From NCBI GenBank assembly GCA_944324665.1, contig CALUXD010000001.1, positions 186,001-250,000 on the forward strand: a DNA stretch of 64,000 nt, read 5' to 3'. Below the pieces are notes generated by a model. The model was not told the origin of the DNA and did not search any database. It saw only the letters and a list, made by a program, of their open reading frames with translations. The translations under genes and the position numbers were made by a program. Shown here in pieces: positions 1 through 8,576 of this stretch. The DNA is from Candidatus Proelusimicrobium volucris (GTDB lineage Bacteria > Elusimicrobiota > Elusimicrobia > Elusimicrobiales > Elusimicrobiaceae). Position 1 is the first letter of the stretch. The number at the start of each line of letters is the position of its first letter.

Positions 1-166
1 GGCCAGCTTCTTCGGCAACTTGCTTGCCGGTTGGCTTGCGAGCTTTTACGAGTCCTGGAGCCTTACCACGCTGTTCTCCATACCTGCGGTACTTTCAATA
101 CTCTTCGGTATAATCATGTGGATTATGACAAAGAAGGTAAAGTATTGGATGCACGGCGTAAAATAA
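1..166 (+). CDS. C-terminal end of a multi-pass transporter, probably POT/MFS peptide transporter (5' cut by window edge)
   Basis: Reading from base 2, an open frame of 54 codons runs to a TAA at 164-166. The visible residues begin ASFFGNLLAGWLASFYE, continue into a hydrophobic helix (LFSIPAVLSILFGIIMWIM) and end in a short basic tail. The pattern of a small-residue-rich stretch containing a GNxLAG motif, then a last membrane helix and a Lys-rich cytoplasmic end, is like the end of proton-dependent oligopeptide transporters (POT/PTR2 branch of MFS). The call rests on few residues, so another MFS transporter is possible. A strong terminator follows 17 bases after the stop, which supports this being the real end of the gene. 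Confidence 0.55.
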   Translation, partial: ASFFGNLLAGWLASFYESWSLTTLFSIPAVLSILFGIIMWIMTKKVKYWMHGVK

Positions 167-182
167 AGGCCAAACCAACTTT

Positions 183-213
183 AAAAAGCCCGCTTTTAAG
201 CGGGCTTTTTTAT
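183..213 (+). terminator. Rho-independent terminator after the transporter
   Basis: An 11-bp perfect stem (183-193 with 200-210) closes a 6-base loop and runs into a T tract. It ends the plus-strand transporter transcript. I see no gene between here and the next terminator at 371. Confidence 0.85.
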
Positions 214-370
214 TTTAGGTTCTTGGGTTATATACACTATCCCCATACGCGACGCGCAAAATACCCCGCAAACGCCAAAAATCGAGATCTTAAAAGAGCG
301 CCGATCTTGCAATGTGAAATGAAGGCAAATATGCCTGGCAAAGCTCCCCTATGAACAAAAAAACGGCAAT

Positions 371-398
371 AAAAAACCCCGCATTGCGGGGCTTTGCA
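371..398 (-). terminator. Rho-independent terminator of the gatC-gatA-NUDIX operon
   Basis: On the minus strand a 6-bp GC-only stem (377-382 with 386-391) with a 3-base loop is followed by six T residues. It lies 29 bases past the NUDIX stop codon and ends that operon. Confidence 0.85.
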
Positions 399-426
399 AA
401 ATGTTTAAACGTGCAGATACGGGATT

Positions 427-912
427 TTAAACTTCCTCATCTTCGCAGTCATTACCCGCGGCCTGCGCCACGGCGCCCAAATGCTTTTGGCTTTGCAAAG
501 CAAGAGCGTATTCCCGTTCTATAATATCCAAAAGCCGCAAATCGCTTGGGTATTCAACCATCTCTTTGGCTTTGCTTATCGATACCCAATTAATGGCGAG
601 TATTTCCGAAGGGTCATGCTTGCCGATGCGGCCAAGCTTTTTCATCAAATACCACTGAACGACTTTTTTAACGTATTTTCCCTTAAGAGTAAAAGCGTAA
701 CGCACTTTTAGCATCGGCTTTAAAATACTGGCTTTATAACCCGTTTCTTCCAACACCTCGCGCAAAGCGGCTTGACGCGGAGTTTCCCCCGGCTCTATAT
801 GGCCTTTGGGAAATGTCCATATTTTGCGGCCTTTCATGCTCTTTACCTGAACAAGCAAAACCTTGCTGCCCTCAAGCATTACCCCCCCGCAGGAAAACTC
901 CGGTACCACCAT
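427..912 (-). CDS. NUDIX hydrolase
   Basis: A 161-residue protein with a complete Nudix box from G37 to Y59: G, five residues, E43, seven residues, R51-E52, then E55-E56 and G58. These glutamates bind the Mg2+ used to cleave a nucleoside diphosphate linked to another group. The substrate cannot be read from the sequence; candidates are oxidised nucleotides (MutT-like), Ap4A or ADP-ribose. The last 25 residues are an acidic tail outside the fold. The ATG lies two bases after the gatA stop and has GGAG eight bases upstream, so it is translated from the gat mRNA. The link to tRNA amidation is probably only operonic. Confidence 0.88.
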   Translation of the reverse strand: MVVPEFSCGGVMLEGSKVLLVQVKSMKGRKIWTFPKGHIEPGETPRQAALREVLEETGYKASILKPMLKVRYAFTLKGKYVKKVVQWYLMKKLGRIGKHDPSEILAINWVSISKAKEMVEYPSDLRLLDIIEREYALALQSQKHLGAVAQAAGNDCEDEEV

Positions 913-914
913 AA

Positions 915-2306
915 TTATTTCTCCAAGAGCGCGGCCAAAGCGTAAAGTTTGGCCTCTTCAAAATAATTGCCGTAAAGCTGCAGGCCTACGGGCAGGCCTT
1001 TTGCGTCTTTGCCGTAAGGGAAACTTAAGGCGGGCAAGCCCGCTATATTGGCAGGCGCCGTATACAAATCCGAAAGATACAAAGAAATCAAATCTTCCGT
1101 TTTTTCGCCCAATTTAAAAGCCGTATTGGGCGTAGCCGGCATAAGTATCGCGTCAACCTGCTTAAAGGCCTCGGCAAAATCATTGGCTATAAGAGCCCGC
1201 ACCTTCTGCGCTTTAAGATAATAATCTTCCGCATGAGCGCTGCCCAAAGAGAAAGTCCCGAGCATTATTCGGCGTTTGACTTCCGGGCCGAATTTGGCAC
1301 GGTCTTTAAGATAAGAGTCTTCCAAATCACCGGCGCTTTCGTCTTTATAGCCATATCTCAGCCCGTCAAAACGCGCCAAATTGCTGCTGGCTTCACTGCT
1401 GGTCAAGATATAATAGCAGGGCGAGGAATACTTGGCGTAAGGCAGAGAAATCTCCTTGAAATTTATGCCTTTGTCCGATAAAACTTCCTTTGCCTTATCA
1501 AGGCAAGAGCGTATTTCCAGATTAAGATTTTCAAGGAAATCTGAAGGTATGCCCACTGTAAGACCTTTGGTTTCCAATTCCGCCATTTTAAAAGCGGGCC
1601 TTTGGCTACTTGTCGAATCCTTCGGGTCATGCCCTGAAAGCACTTCCAGCAATAAGGCATTATCCTGCAAATCGGCGGTTAAGGGGCCAATTTGGTCGGC
1701 GCTGGAAGCAAAAGCAACAAGCCCGTATCTGGAAACTGAACCGTAAGTGGGCTTCATGCCGTAAATACCGCAAAAAGCCGCGGGCTGGCGGATAGATCCG
1801 CCCGTATCGCTGCCAAGCGCCATAGTTATCATACCCGCAGCCACCGCCGCGGCACTTCCGCCGCTGCTGCCGCCGGGCACTCTTTCCAAATCCAAAGGAT
1901 TTTTAACGGGGCCGAAAGCTGAATTTTCGTTGGAAGACCCCATAGCGAATTCGTCCATATTCGTGCGGCCGATTATTATAGCGTCTTCGGCAAGGAGCCT
2001 TTCCACCACAAAAGCGTTATATGGCGCCTTGTAATTTTCCAGCATTTTGGATGCGCAGGAGGCCGTATGGCCTTTGTAAAGGATATTGTCCTTTATGGCA
2101 ACGCACACGCCCGCCAGTTTTCCCCTTTGTGAAGGGTCCTTAGCGTCTATGGCGCGGGCTTGCGCAAGAGCGGACTGCTCGAAAATCTCCAGGAAAGCGT
2201 TTATTTTGGCATTGCCTTCCTTTATTCTGTTAATACAATCTTTTGTTAAATCTTCCGCCTTAAGTTGGCCGAGGCGTACTTTGGCGGCCGTTTGGCTGGC
2301 ATTCAT
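915..2306 (-). CDS. gatA: Asp-tRNA(Asn)/Glu-tRNA(Gln) amidotransferase subunit A
   Basis: The glutaminase/amidase subunit of GatCAB. It releases ammonia from glutamine for converting mischarged Glu-tRNA(Gln) or Asp-tRNA(Asn) to the correct aminoacyl-tRNA. The Lys-Ser-Ser triad of the amidase signature family is intact: K72 in VAIKDN, the Ser pair at 147-148 in GGSSGGS, and S171 in SDTGGS. The length of 463 residues is normal for the family. It follows gatC after two bases. gatB, which binds the tRNA, is not in this window. Presence of this pathway suggests that direct glutaminyl- and/or asparaginyl-tRNA charging is missing. Confidence 0.97.
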   Translation of the reverse strand: MNASQTAAKVRLGQLKAEDLTKDCINRIKEGNAKINAFLEIFEQSALAQARAIDAKDPSQRGKLAGVCVAIKDNILYKGHTASCASKMLENYKAPYNAFVVERLLAEDAIIIGRTNMDEFAMGSSNENSAFGPVKNPLDLERVPGGSSGGSAAAVAAGMITMALGSDTGGSIRQPAAFCGIYGMKPTYGSVSRYGLVAFASSADQIGPLTADLQDNALLLEVLSGHDPKDSTSSQRPAFKMAELETKGLTVGIPSDFLENLNLEIRSCLDKAKEVLSDKGINFKEISLPYAKYSSPCYYILTSSEASSNLARFDGLRYGYKDESAGDLEDSYLKDRAKFGPEVKRRIMLGTFSLGSAHAEDYYLKAQKVRALIANDFAEAFKQVDAILMPATPNTAFKLGEKTEDLISLYLSDLYTAPANIAGLPALSFPYGKDAKGLPVGLQLYGNYFEEAKLYALAALLEK

Positions 2307-2308
2307 AA

Positions 2309-2593
2309 TTATAAAACCTTTTTAACTTTCAAATTGTCGCCGTCTTTATCGTTAAAAGCGGCCCTTATCTCTCGCGCGCAGGCCTCGTCGCAATGCGGAT
2401 TGTCCTCCCTAAGCGGAGCGCTACCGGCTATACGCACGTCACGGAGCGGAACATTCGTTTCCACTTTTTGCAGCTGCGCGACCCAATCCAATACGGCCGA
2501 CATTTGTTTGGTATAGAGTTCGGCCTCTTCGGACGTTATGTTAAACTTGGCCAATTTGGCGGTCTTTTTTATCTCTTCTAAACTTATTTTCAT
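2309..2593 (-). CDS. gatC: Asp-tRNA(Asn)/Glu-tRNA(Gln) amidotransferase subunit C
   Basis: A 94-residue protein with the GatC pattern: an N-terminal helix (LEEIKKTAKLAKFNIT) that packs on GatA, a second helix ending LDWVAQLQKV, and the conserved PLRDD-like segment (PLREDNPH, residues 75-82). GatC wraps around GatA and stabilises its complex with GatB. It is the first gene of the operon and lies head to head with the DUF2339 gene across 71 AT-rich bases that must hold both promoters. I cannot assign the gatC promoter confidently. Confidence 0.95.
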   Translation of the reverse strand: MKISLEEIKKTAKLAKFNITSEEAELYTKQMSAVLDWVAQLQKVETNVPLRDVRIAGSAPLREDNPHCDEACAREIRAAFNDKDGDNLKVKKVL

Positions 2594-2664
2594 ATATTCA
2601 TTTTACCAATTTTATAATATAAAATATATTCACATACTTGGACGTATGAGAGAGGGGATAACAA

Positions 2665-4836
2665 ATGGATACCATATTTTCGATAATAGCTTTAATTTTG
2701 GCAATAGTGGCACTGGCAAAAGCCTCTTCCGCCGATTTGCGTGTACAAATGCTGGAAGATAAAATAAAACATGCGGAAAAACCCGAAGCTGAAAAAACTT
2801 CTCCTGCGCAAGTCTCCGCTAGGGAACAAAATCACCAAGAAAATATATCCGCCCACACAGAAAATAAAACCGTAATGTGCGAGGCTCAAATTCAACCTGC
2901 ACAACAACAGCCTTCGCATCAGCCCGCACAACCGTTTGAGGCCCACGTATCGGAAGAAGCCCCTCAACAAAATCTATCCGCGCCTTCGGACGAACAAGAA
3001 CAAACTTCTCAAAACGGCTTTAATATAGCCAAACTGTTTGCATGGATAGGGGGGGTATTGCTAGTCCTGGGCGCTTTGTTTACCTTCTCTTATATGGCGC
3101 AAAAAGGCTTGATAACCATATCGATGATTTTATCCTTGGCGGCGGCTTTTGGCGCTTTGATGTGCGCGGCAGGCTTGGCAATTAAAGACGAAAAACTGCA
3201 AATCGCGGCGTCTTCTTTATGCGCAGCGGGTATAAGCATATGCTTTGTATCGGCCTACTCGGCCTATGCCTTTTTTGACATTTTGGATATTACCTCGGCT
3301 TTTGTTTTTATGGCGGCTACGGCTTTAATTTCCTTCGCGGTATCTTATGTCAAAGACAAACAGTTTATAGCTTTTCTCGCGGTAGCCGCGGCGTTTTTAA
3401 CGCCGATATTGTTGTCTTCCGGCCAAGACAAATATGTATTTTTCTTTTCTTATCTGCTGATAGTCAATATCCCCGCCGCGGCAATTGCTTTTAAGAAAGG
3501 GTGGAAAGCTCTTGCTTGGTCCGCGCCGGCATTGACGCTATTATGTCAAATCTCTTATTTTATACACGGCGTAAACGCGCCTTATTTGCATATCATTTTT
3601 GGCTGTTATGCCTTACTTTCCTTGGCTACGGCCCTGCTGCCGAAAGAGAAAATAGCCAGCGAACTCTTTACTCCCTTTGGCATCTTTGCCGTTTTGCAGA
3701 TATTTACCTTGGCTCTGTGCCTAAACGGCGAAACGAAAGCGATTATTTTCTCTTCCGCCTTATTGATTACTCTCCTTTCCTTTCTTTTCGACCTTGTTTG
3801 CAAAACCAACAAAAATTCTTTTTTTGCATTAGGTTCTTGGATAATTTTCTATATTGGTTATGATGCGGCTTTAGGAGAAGGCGCGCCATTGGGCTTTGCC
3901 GCTTTGGGAGTATTTGCGCTTTACTACGTTTTCCCAATGGTATTTAAGGGAAAAATAAAAGACTGTTCCGCCCAATGGATAGCGGCGGCATCTGCCGGCG
4001 CGGCGGTTTTTCTGCCGTTGTATCAAAATATCGGTCAAGTTTATTTTGAGGATATTTTGGGTATTATACCGCTGTTCTTGGCTTTGTGTTATCTCTTCCC
4101 AGCACTATATCTGCTAAATAAGGAAGAACTTAAAAAAACGAAGGCTCTGTTTATAGCCGCGGCGATAGTGTTCACCACTCTTATTTTACCGATACAATTC
4201 ACCGAAAAATGGCTTACGATATTTTTGGCAGTATATGCCGCTGCGCTGTGCTGGCTTGACGGCAAAATAAGCAACAAAATCATTATGCCTTTGGCGGGGG
4301 CAATATTCTCGCTAGTATTTGTAAGACTGGTACTGAATCCGGCTCTTGCCCAATACTGCGCGAGCGAGGTAAAAATATTCAACTGGTATATGTTGGTATT
4401 TGGCATTTCCGCGGCAGCGATGTTTGCGGGGGCTTTCTTCTGTAAGGGAAAATACGATAATTTTAAGGCCATGCTCAAAGCGGGCGGGGCGTTTTTATTG
4501 TTCGCTTTGTTAAATATTGAAATAGCGGATTATTTCTCCTCCGGTGGAGCTTTGCGTTTTGATTTCTCTGGCAACCTAGCCGAAGCTGTAACTTATACCC
4601 TTGCTTGGGCCGCTTACGGAGCGGGCGCATATCTGTTTTCCCTGTTCTTTAACAGGAGCAAAATACTGGCCAAATGCGGGATAATGATTATCTGCGTAGC
4701 CGTAGTAAAGCTCGCCCTGGTGGATTTATGGAAGCTTGACACCTTATACAGAATTTTCGGCGTATTTGGTATGGCCGCAGTTTTGATAGCCGTCGCGTTT
4801 TTGTTTCAAAAGTTCAATAAAAATGTGGAACAATAA
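2665..4836 (+). CDS. DUF2339 family polytopic membrane protein
   Basis: A 723-residue protein. It starts with one hydrophobic helix (residues 3-20), then a Glu/Gln/Pro-rich segment with many His and Ala (about 25-115) that is probably disordered. After that comes a long series of membrane helices to the C-terminus, roughly 18-22 by eye. The segment beginning FAWIGGVLLVLGALFTFSYM matches the start of the DUF2339 membrane core. The family's function is unknown; it is common in Gram-negative bacteria as one large envelope protein. A good ribosome binding site (GAGAGGGGA, 2649-2658) sets the ATG. The gene is monocistronic and ends at the terminator near 4912. Confidence 0.8.
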   Translation: MDTIFSIIALILAIVALAKASSADLRVQMLEDKIKHAEKPEAEKTSPAQVSAREQNHQENISAHTENKTVMCEAQIQPAQQQPSHQPAQPFEAHVSEEAPQQNLSAPSDEQEQTSQNGFNIAKLFAWIGGVLLVLGALFTFSYMAQKGLITISMILSLAAAFGALMCAAGLAIKDEKLQIAASSLCAAGISICFVSAYSAYAFFDILDITSAFVFMAATALISFAVSYVKDKQFIAFLAVAAAFLTPILLSSGQDKYVFFFSYLLIVNIPAAAIAFKKGWKALAWSAPALTLLCQISYFIHGVNAPYLHIIFGCYALLSLATALLPKEKIASELFTPFGIFAVLQIFTLALCLNGETKAIIFSSALLITLLSFLFDLVCKTNKNSFFALGSWIIFYIGYDAALGEGAPLGFAALGVFALYYVFPMVFKGKIKDCSAQWIAAASAGAAVFLPLYQNIGQVYFEDILGIIPLFLALCYLFPALYLLNKEELKKTKALFIAAAIVFTTLILPIQFTEKWLTIFLAVYAAALCWLDGKISNKIIMPLAGAIFSLVFVRLVLNPALAQYCASEVKIFNWYMLVFGISAAAMFAGAFFCKGKYDNFKAMLKAGGAFLLFALLNIEIADYFSSGGALRFDFSGNLAEAVTYTLAWAAYGAGAYLFSLFFNRSKILAKCGIMIICVAVVKLALVDLWKLDTLYRIFGVFGMAAVLIAVAFLFQKFNKNVEQ

Positions 4837-4911
4837 GCCGAAAGTTTGCCTGCTGGCTTAGGCCTTATAAAGATGACTGCCCTCTTTGGCTAAAAAATTG
4901 AATATTCAAAT

Positions 4912-4939
4912 AAGCCCCGCCCAGAAGCGGGGCTTTTTC
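4912..4939 (+). terminator. Rho-independent terminator after the DUF2339 gene
   Basis: A 9-bp perfect stem (4912-4920 with 4927-4935) with a 6-base loop followed by a T run. The 222-base stretch 4837-5058 between the converging genes contains this hairpin and its minus-strand counterpart near 5024, and nothing else I can recognise. Confidence 0.88.
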
Positions 4940-5012
4940 TCTCTGACGCCAAAATGTATTTATCAAAAAATTAAAATGGGGGAACCCACACGCACCCAAT
5001 AACTTCCCCCCA

Positions 5013-5044
5013 CCAAAAAAAAACGGGCGGTTTTAAACCGCCCG
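5013..5044 (-). terminator. Rho-independent terminator after uvrD
   Basis: On the minus strand a GC-rich stem (5024-5030 with 5038-5044, extended by A/T pairs into the loop) is followed by an eight-T tract. It ends the ychF-methyltransferase-uvrD operon. Confidence 0.88.
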
Positions 5045-5058
5045 CCAAACATATAGGT

Positions 5059-7377
5059 TTAAAGTATTTCCAAAGGCGCAAATCGCAAAATGAATACGCG
5101 TTTTGTACCGTTGGCGAACATTACCGTTATTTTGGTATTGTCGCCCGATCCGCTTATCGCGCTTACCCGCCCTTGGCCGAAAACGCCGTGCTTTACCATA
5201 CTGCCGACCCGCACCGAAGATCCGCCCTTGCCCTCTTCCTGCGCTGCTCCCCCGCTTTGCGCGGCAGGTTCGGGCTTGGCGAAAGCCGGCGCGAACTGTT
5301 TAAAAGTATCTTGGTAATTGTCGGAATTATCGTAAGAGGTGCTGTTGTTTAAACTCCACCTGTTATAACCGCCGTTTAAGTAGCGGGAGCGCGGATTGAT
5401 TTCCGTACGCTCCATAGGCCCGCTGTAAGAGGCGGGCTCCAGCAGTTCGCTGTCAAAGAGAAATCTGGAGGCCAAATTCTGATAAGTCTTGCCGAATAGT
5501 CTTCTTGTGGAGGCATAAGTCATATACAGATATTTCTTAGCCCTCGTCATGGCCACATAACACAGGCGGCGTTCTTCTTCCATATCGTCGTCATCTTTGC
5601 CGCTCAGTGGAAATAAGCCCTCTTCCAAACCCGTAACGAATACTACGGGGAACTCCAGCCCTTTGGCGAGGTGCACCGTCATTAAGGTTACCGCTCCGTT
5701 TAAAGACCCGCTGACTTCTTCCGCCCCGCTTATCAAGGAAACTTCCTGCAAATAACCCGAAAGCGAAGGCTCATTGCCCTCTTTTGCGCAGCGCTCCTCA
5801 TAATCTTTAATGGCACCGGCAAGCTCGCCGATATTGCGCAGGCGGCCTTCCGCTTCGGGGTCTTTTTCCAGCTCAGCCTGAAGCGCCTGCTCATAGCCCG
5901 AGCCTTCCAGCAATTTGGCAAATAACGCGCTTGGCGTATTAAAAGTCATCTCCAAGGCCAAACTTTCAAACAGATCCATAAATTCCTTGGCGGCGCGGCG
6001 CGCGGTAGGTTTTAAGGTGTCGGTAAATTCCCTGTCTTTTAAAGCCGCGTAAAGGGAGATATTCTTCGCGCCCGCATAAGCCGTCAAAGCGTCCTGCGCG
6101 CTCTGCCCAAATCCGCGCTTTGGCGTGTTTATCACGCGCAGCAGGCTTACGGTGTCGTTAGGATTGACCAAAAGCCGCGCGTAGGAAAGAACATCCTTAA
6201 TTTCCTTCCTGTCGTAAAATTTTACCGCGCCAATTAGTTTATAGGGCATTTGATAGCGGCGGAAAGTGTCTTCAAAACTCCTGGATTGAGCGTTTGTCCT
6301 GTAAAATACCGCCACATCGTTTAAATTTATTCCGTCGTCTTCCACCATAGCCTGTATGCGGTTGCAGACCCAGCGGGCTTCTTCGCCTTCGCTGGCAAGT
6401 TCGCGCACACAGATAGGCTCCCCGCTTTGCACTTCGCTGTATAAATTCTTTTCGCGCCTGTTCATATTCTTGCGGATAAGTTTATTTGAAGCGTCCAAAA
6501 TAACCTGAGTGGAGCGGTAATTCTGCTCCAGCGTGATTACTTTGGCGTCCTTAAAATCGCGCTCAAATTCCATAATATTGCGGATATTGGCCCCGCGCCA
6601 GGAATATATCGATTGGTCCGGATCGCCCACTACGCATAAATTGCGGTGCTTGGCCGCCAAGGCTTTTGTCAAAGTGTATTGGGTGTGGTTTGTATCCTGA
6701 TACTCGTCCACAAGCACATAGCGGAAATAATCCTGATAATAAGCAAGCGTTTGGGGGCTCTCCTTAAAAAGGGCTACCACCTTCATCAGCAAATCGCCGA
6801 AATCCAAAGCGCCCGCCGCCTCCAGCTTGCGTTGGTACCTCCTGTATACTTCCGCCGTCTGAATACGCCTGGGGTTATTGGAAGCGTGCGCGTGGATAAG
6901 GAAAGAATCCGGGTCCAGCATATCGTCTTTGGCTCTGGATATGGCCGAAACATAATAGCCCGTTTCTTTTTTACCTTCTTTTACACCCATCTCCTCCAAC
7001 ACCAAAGTTATCATCTTTTTTTGTTCGCTTTCGTCGTAAATTACGAAATCCTTGTTTAGCTTTGCCTCGGCTGCGTTCTGCCTAAGCACCCTTACCGCGA
7101 AGGAGTGGAAAGTATGTATCCACACGCGCGAGGAATTGCCCGGAACAAGACTTTCAATCCTCTCCCTCATTTCCTGTGCCGCCTTATTGGTAAAAGTTAC
7201 GGCCAAAATTCTGGAGGGCGAAACGCCGTCGTGTATCAGCTTGGCGACCTTGCAGGTAAGAGTTTTGGTCTTGCCCGTACCCGCGCCCGCTATTATCAGG
7301 CAAGGCCCGCCGTTATAGTTTACCGCTTCGAGCTGGCGGGGATTTAAAGTGGATAAAATTTCGTCTATATTGTTCAT
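5059..7377 (-). CDS. uvrD: ATP-dependent DNA helicase, UvrD/PcrA type
   Basis: A superfamily-1A 3'-5' helicase of 772 residues with all motifs in order: Q motif LNPRQ (11-15), Walker A GAGTGKT (31-37), TFTNKAA, DEYQDTN (Walker B), GDPDQSIYSWRGA (motif III), QNYRST (IV), TVHLAKGLEFPVVF (V) and YVAMTRAK (VI). The last 50 residues form the Tudor-like C-terminal domain of PcrA/UvrD (VKHGVFGQGRV... ), which contacts RNA polymerase in studied homologues. Roles are nucleotide excision and mismatch repair and clearing of stalled complexes. Its ATG overlaps the upstream methyltransferase stop by 4 bases, so translation is coupled. Confidence 0.96.
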   Translation of the reverse strand: MNNIDEILSTLNPRQLEAVNYNGGPCLIIAGAGTGKTKTLTCKVAKLIHDGVSPSRILAVTFTNKAAQEMRERIESLVPGNSSRVWIHTFHSFAVRVLRQNAAEAKLNKDFVIYDESEQKKMITLVLEEMGVKEGKKETGYYVSAISRAKDDMLDPDSFLIHAHASNNPRRIQTAEVYRRYQRKLEAAGALDFGDLLMKVVALFKESPQTLAYYQDYFRYVLVDEYQDTNHTQYTLTKALAAKHRNLCVVGDPDQSIYSWRGANIRNIMEFERDFKDAKVITLEQNYRSTQVILDASNKLIRKNMNRREKNLYSEVQSGEPICVRELASEGEEARWVCNRIQAMVEDDGINLNDVAVFYRTNAQSRSFEDTFRRYQMPYKLIGAVKFYDRKEIKDVLSYARLLVNPNDTVSLLRVINTPKRGFGQSAQDALTAYAGAKNISLYAALKDREFTDTLKPTARRAAKEFMDLFESLALEMTFNTPSALFAKLLEGSGYEQALQAELEKDPEAEGRLRNIGELAGAIKDYEERCAKEGNEPSLSGYLQEVSLISGAEEVSGSLNGAVTLMTVHLAKGLEFPVVFVTGLEEGLFPLSGKDDDDMEEERRLCYVAMTRAKKYLYMTYASTRRLFGKTYQNLASRFLFDSELLEPASYSGPMERTEINPRSRYLNGGYNRWSLNNSTSYDNSDNYQDTFKQFAPAFAKPEPAAQSGGAAQEEGKGGSSVRVGSMVKHGVFGQGRVSAISGSGDNTKITVMFANGTKRVFILRFAPLEIL

Positions 7378-8576
7378 TTCAGTTCAAGTTCCGCTAAAGT
7401 TTCTATATGTTCGCTGTGCGGGAAAAAGTCAAAACACTCGACGTGGGTTACTTTATACTTCGCGCTGAGCGTTTTTAGATTTTCCGCCAAAGTTACTGGG
7501 TTGCAGGATATATAAAATATTTTTGGCGCGCCGCTGTTTAATATCTTGGCGCAGGCCGCGGGGTGTACGCCGCTTCTGGGCGGGTCGAGCACTATCACGG
7601 AATTGTGAGAGCCTATTTTATTCTTGGCCAAAAAATCTTCCGTAGTGGCGCAGAAAAAATTGACATTGTCTATTTTATTTATTTTCGCGTTTCTTACGCC
7701 GTCGTTTACCGCGCTGGGCACGCTTTCCACGCACAGGCTCTTGCCGACATAAGGCGCACAGCACAGGCTGAAACTGCCCGCCCCGCCGTAAAAATCGTAC
7801 ATAACGGCGGGTTTTAACTCCGCCATTTTTGAGGCCACTTTCTCATAAATCAAATTGGCGGCTTTCGTGTTCGTCTGGAAAAACGATTGCGGCGATATTT
7901 CAAAGATTATTTCCCGTCCGCTTTCAAGAATCTTTTCCCTTATAAAGCCTTTGCCTTTTATTACCTTTATATCCTTTAAGCCCGAGGCGTCGGAAACGCC
8001 GTCGTTTACCGCCGTAAGGATATGATAAGAGGGATAAAAGGTTTCCGTCAGTTTGGCAAAATCCTCGGCGTGTTCAAAAGGAGCGGCGGTTATCAGCACG
8101 GCCATACCTTCCCCCATGTTTACGCCGCGCCTTAAAATCAAATTCCTCAGCAGCCCCTCGTGCGTGCGCTGGTCGTAGAAAGAAAGTTTCTTTTCCTCCG
8201 CCCACAGGCGCAAAGCCTTGGCGTAAGCGGAGAGATTTGGCTCATACAAAAGGCAGTCTTCTATATTTACGCAACGGTCCCAGCGTCCTTTCAAGCGGAA
8301 TCCGAAAGTATTTTCAAATTCCAGGGGTTTGGTTTTGTCGCGGACGACCTTCTTCTTTTTGCCGTAAGGCTCGCTCCAGACGACCTGGCGGCAGAAGCTA
8401 AGTTCTATTTTATTCCGGAAATACTCAGTATTTGGGGAAGGCGTTACTTCTATCTCCCCATTGTAAAAAGGCCCCAGCAGGGCTTTTACTTTGCCCTGCT
8501 TCAGTTTAATTTGGGCGGAGTAGCCGTCCTGTTTTAAAGAACAGCCCCCGCAAATGCCGAAACTCTTGCAAACCAT
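7374..8576 (-). CDS. RNA (uracil-5-)-methyltransferase, TrmA/RlmC/RlmD family
   Basis: A 400-residue class I SAM methyltransferase. Iron-sulfur ligands are visible as C3, C9 and C12 (C-x5-C-x2-C) plus a later Cys in EDCLLYEP. The SAM motif DFYGGAGSFSL, the motif LDPPRSGVH and the catalytic cysteine in YISCNP are all present. Family members make m5U in 23S rRNA (U1939 or U747) or in tRNA U54. With the 4Fe-4S ligands it resembles RlmD or RlmCD more than TrmA, but the exact target cannot be decided here. The start overlaps the ychF stop by one base (TAATG) and its own stop overlaps the uvrD start. Confidence 0.9.
   Translation of the reverse strand: MVCKSFGICGGCSLKQDGYSAQIKLKQGKVKALLGPFYNGEIEVTPSPNTEYFRNKIELSFCRQVVWSEPYGKKKKVVRDKTKPLEFENTFGFRLKGRWDRCVNIEDCLLYEPNLSAYAKALRLWAEEKKLSFYDQRTHEGLLRNLILRRGVNMGEGMAVLITAAPFEHAEDFAKLTETFYPSYHILTAVNDGVSDASGLKDIKVIKGKGFIREKILESGREIIFEISPQSFFQTNTKAANLIYEKVASKMAELKPAVMYDFYGGAGSFSLCCAPYVGKSLCVESVPSAVNDGVRNAKINKIDNVNFFCATTEDFLAKNKIGSHNSVIVLDPPRSGVHPAACAKILNSGAPKIFYISCNPVTLAENLKTLSAKYKVTHVECFDFFPHSEHIETLAELELK

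Noticed and set aside
31-354. 107-codon plus-strand frame at the window start
   Set aside because: It uses a different frame from the transporter tail, runs through a strong terminator and has no protein-like composition.
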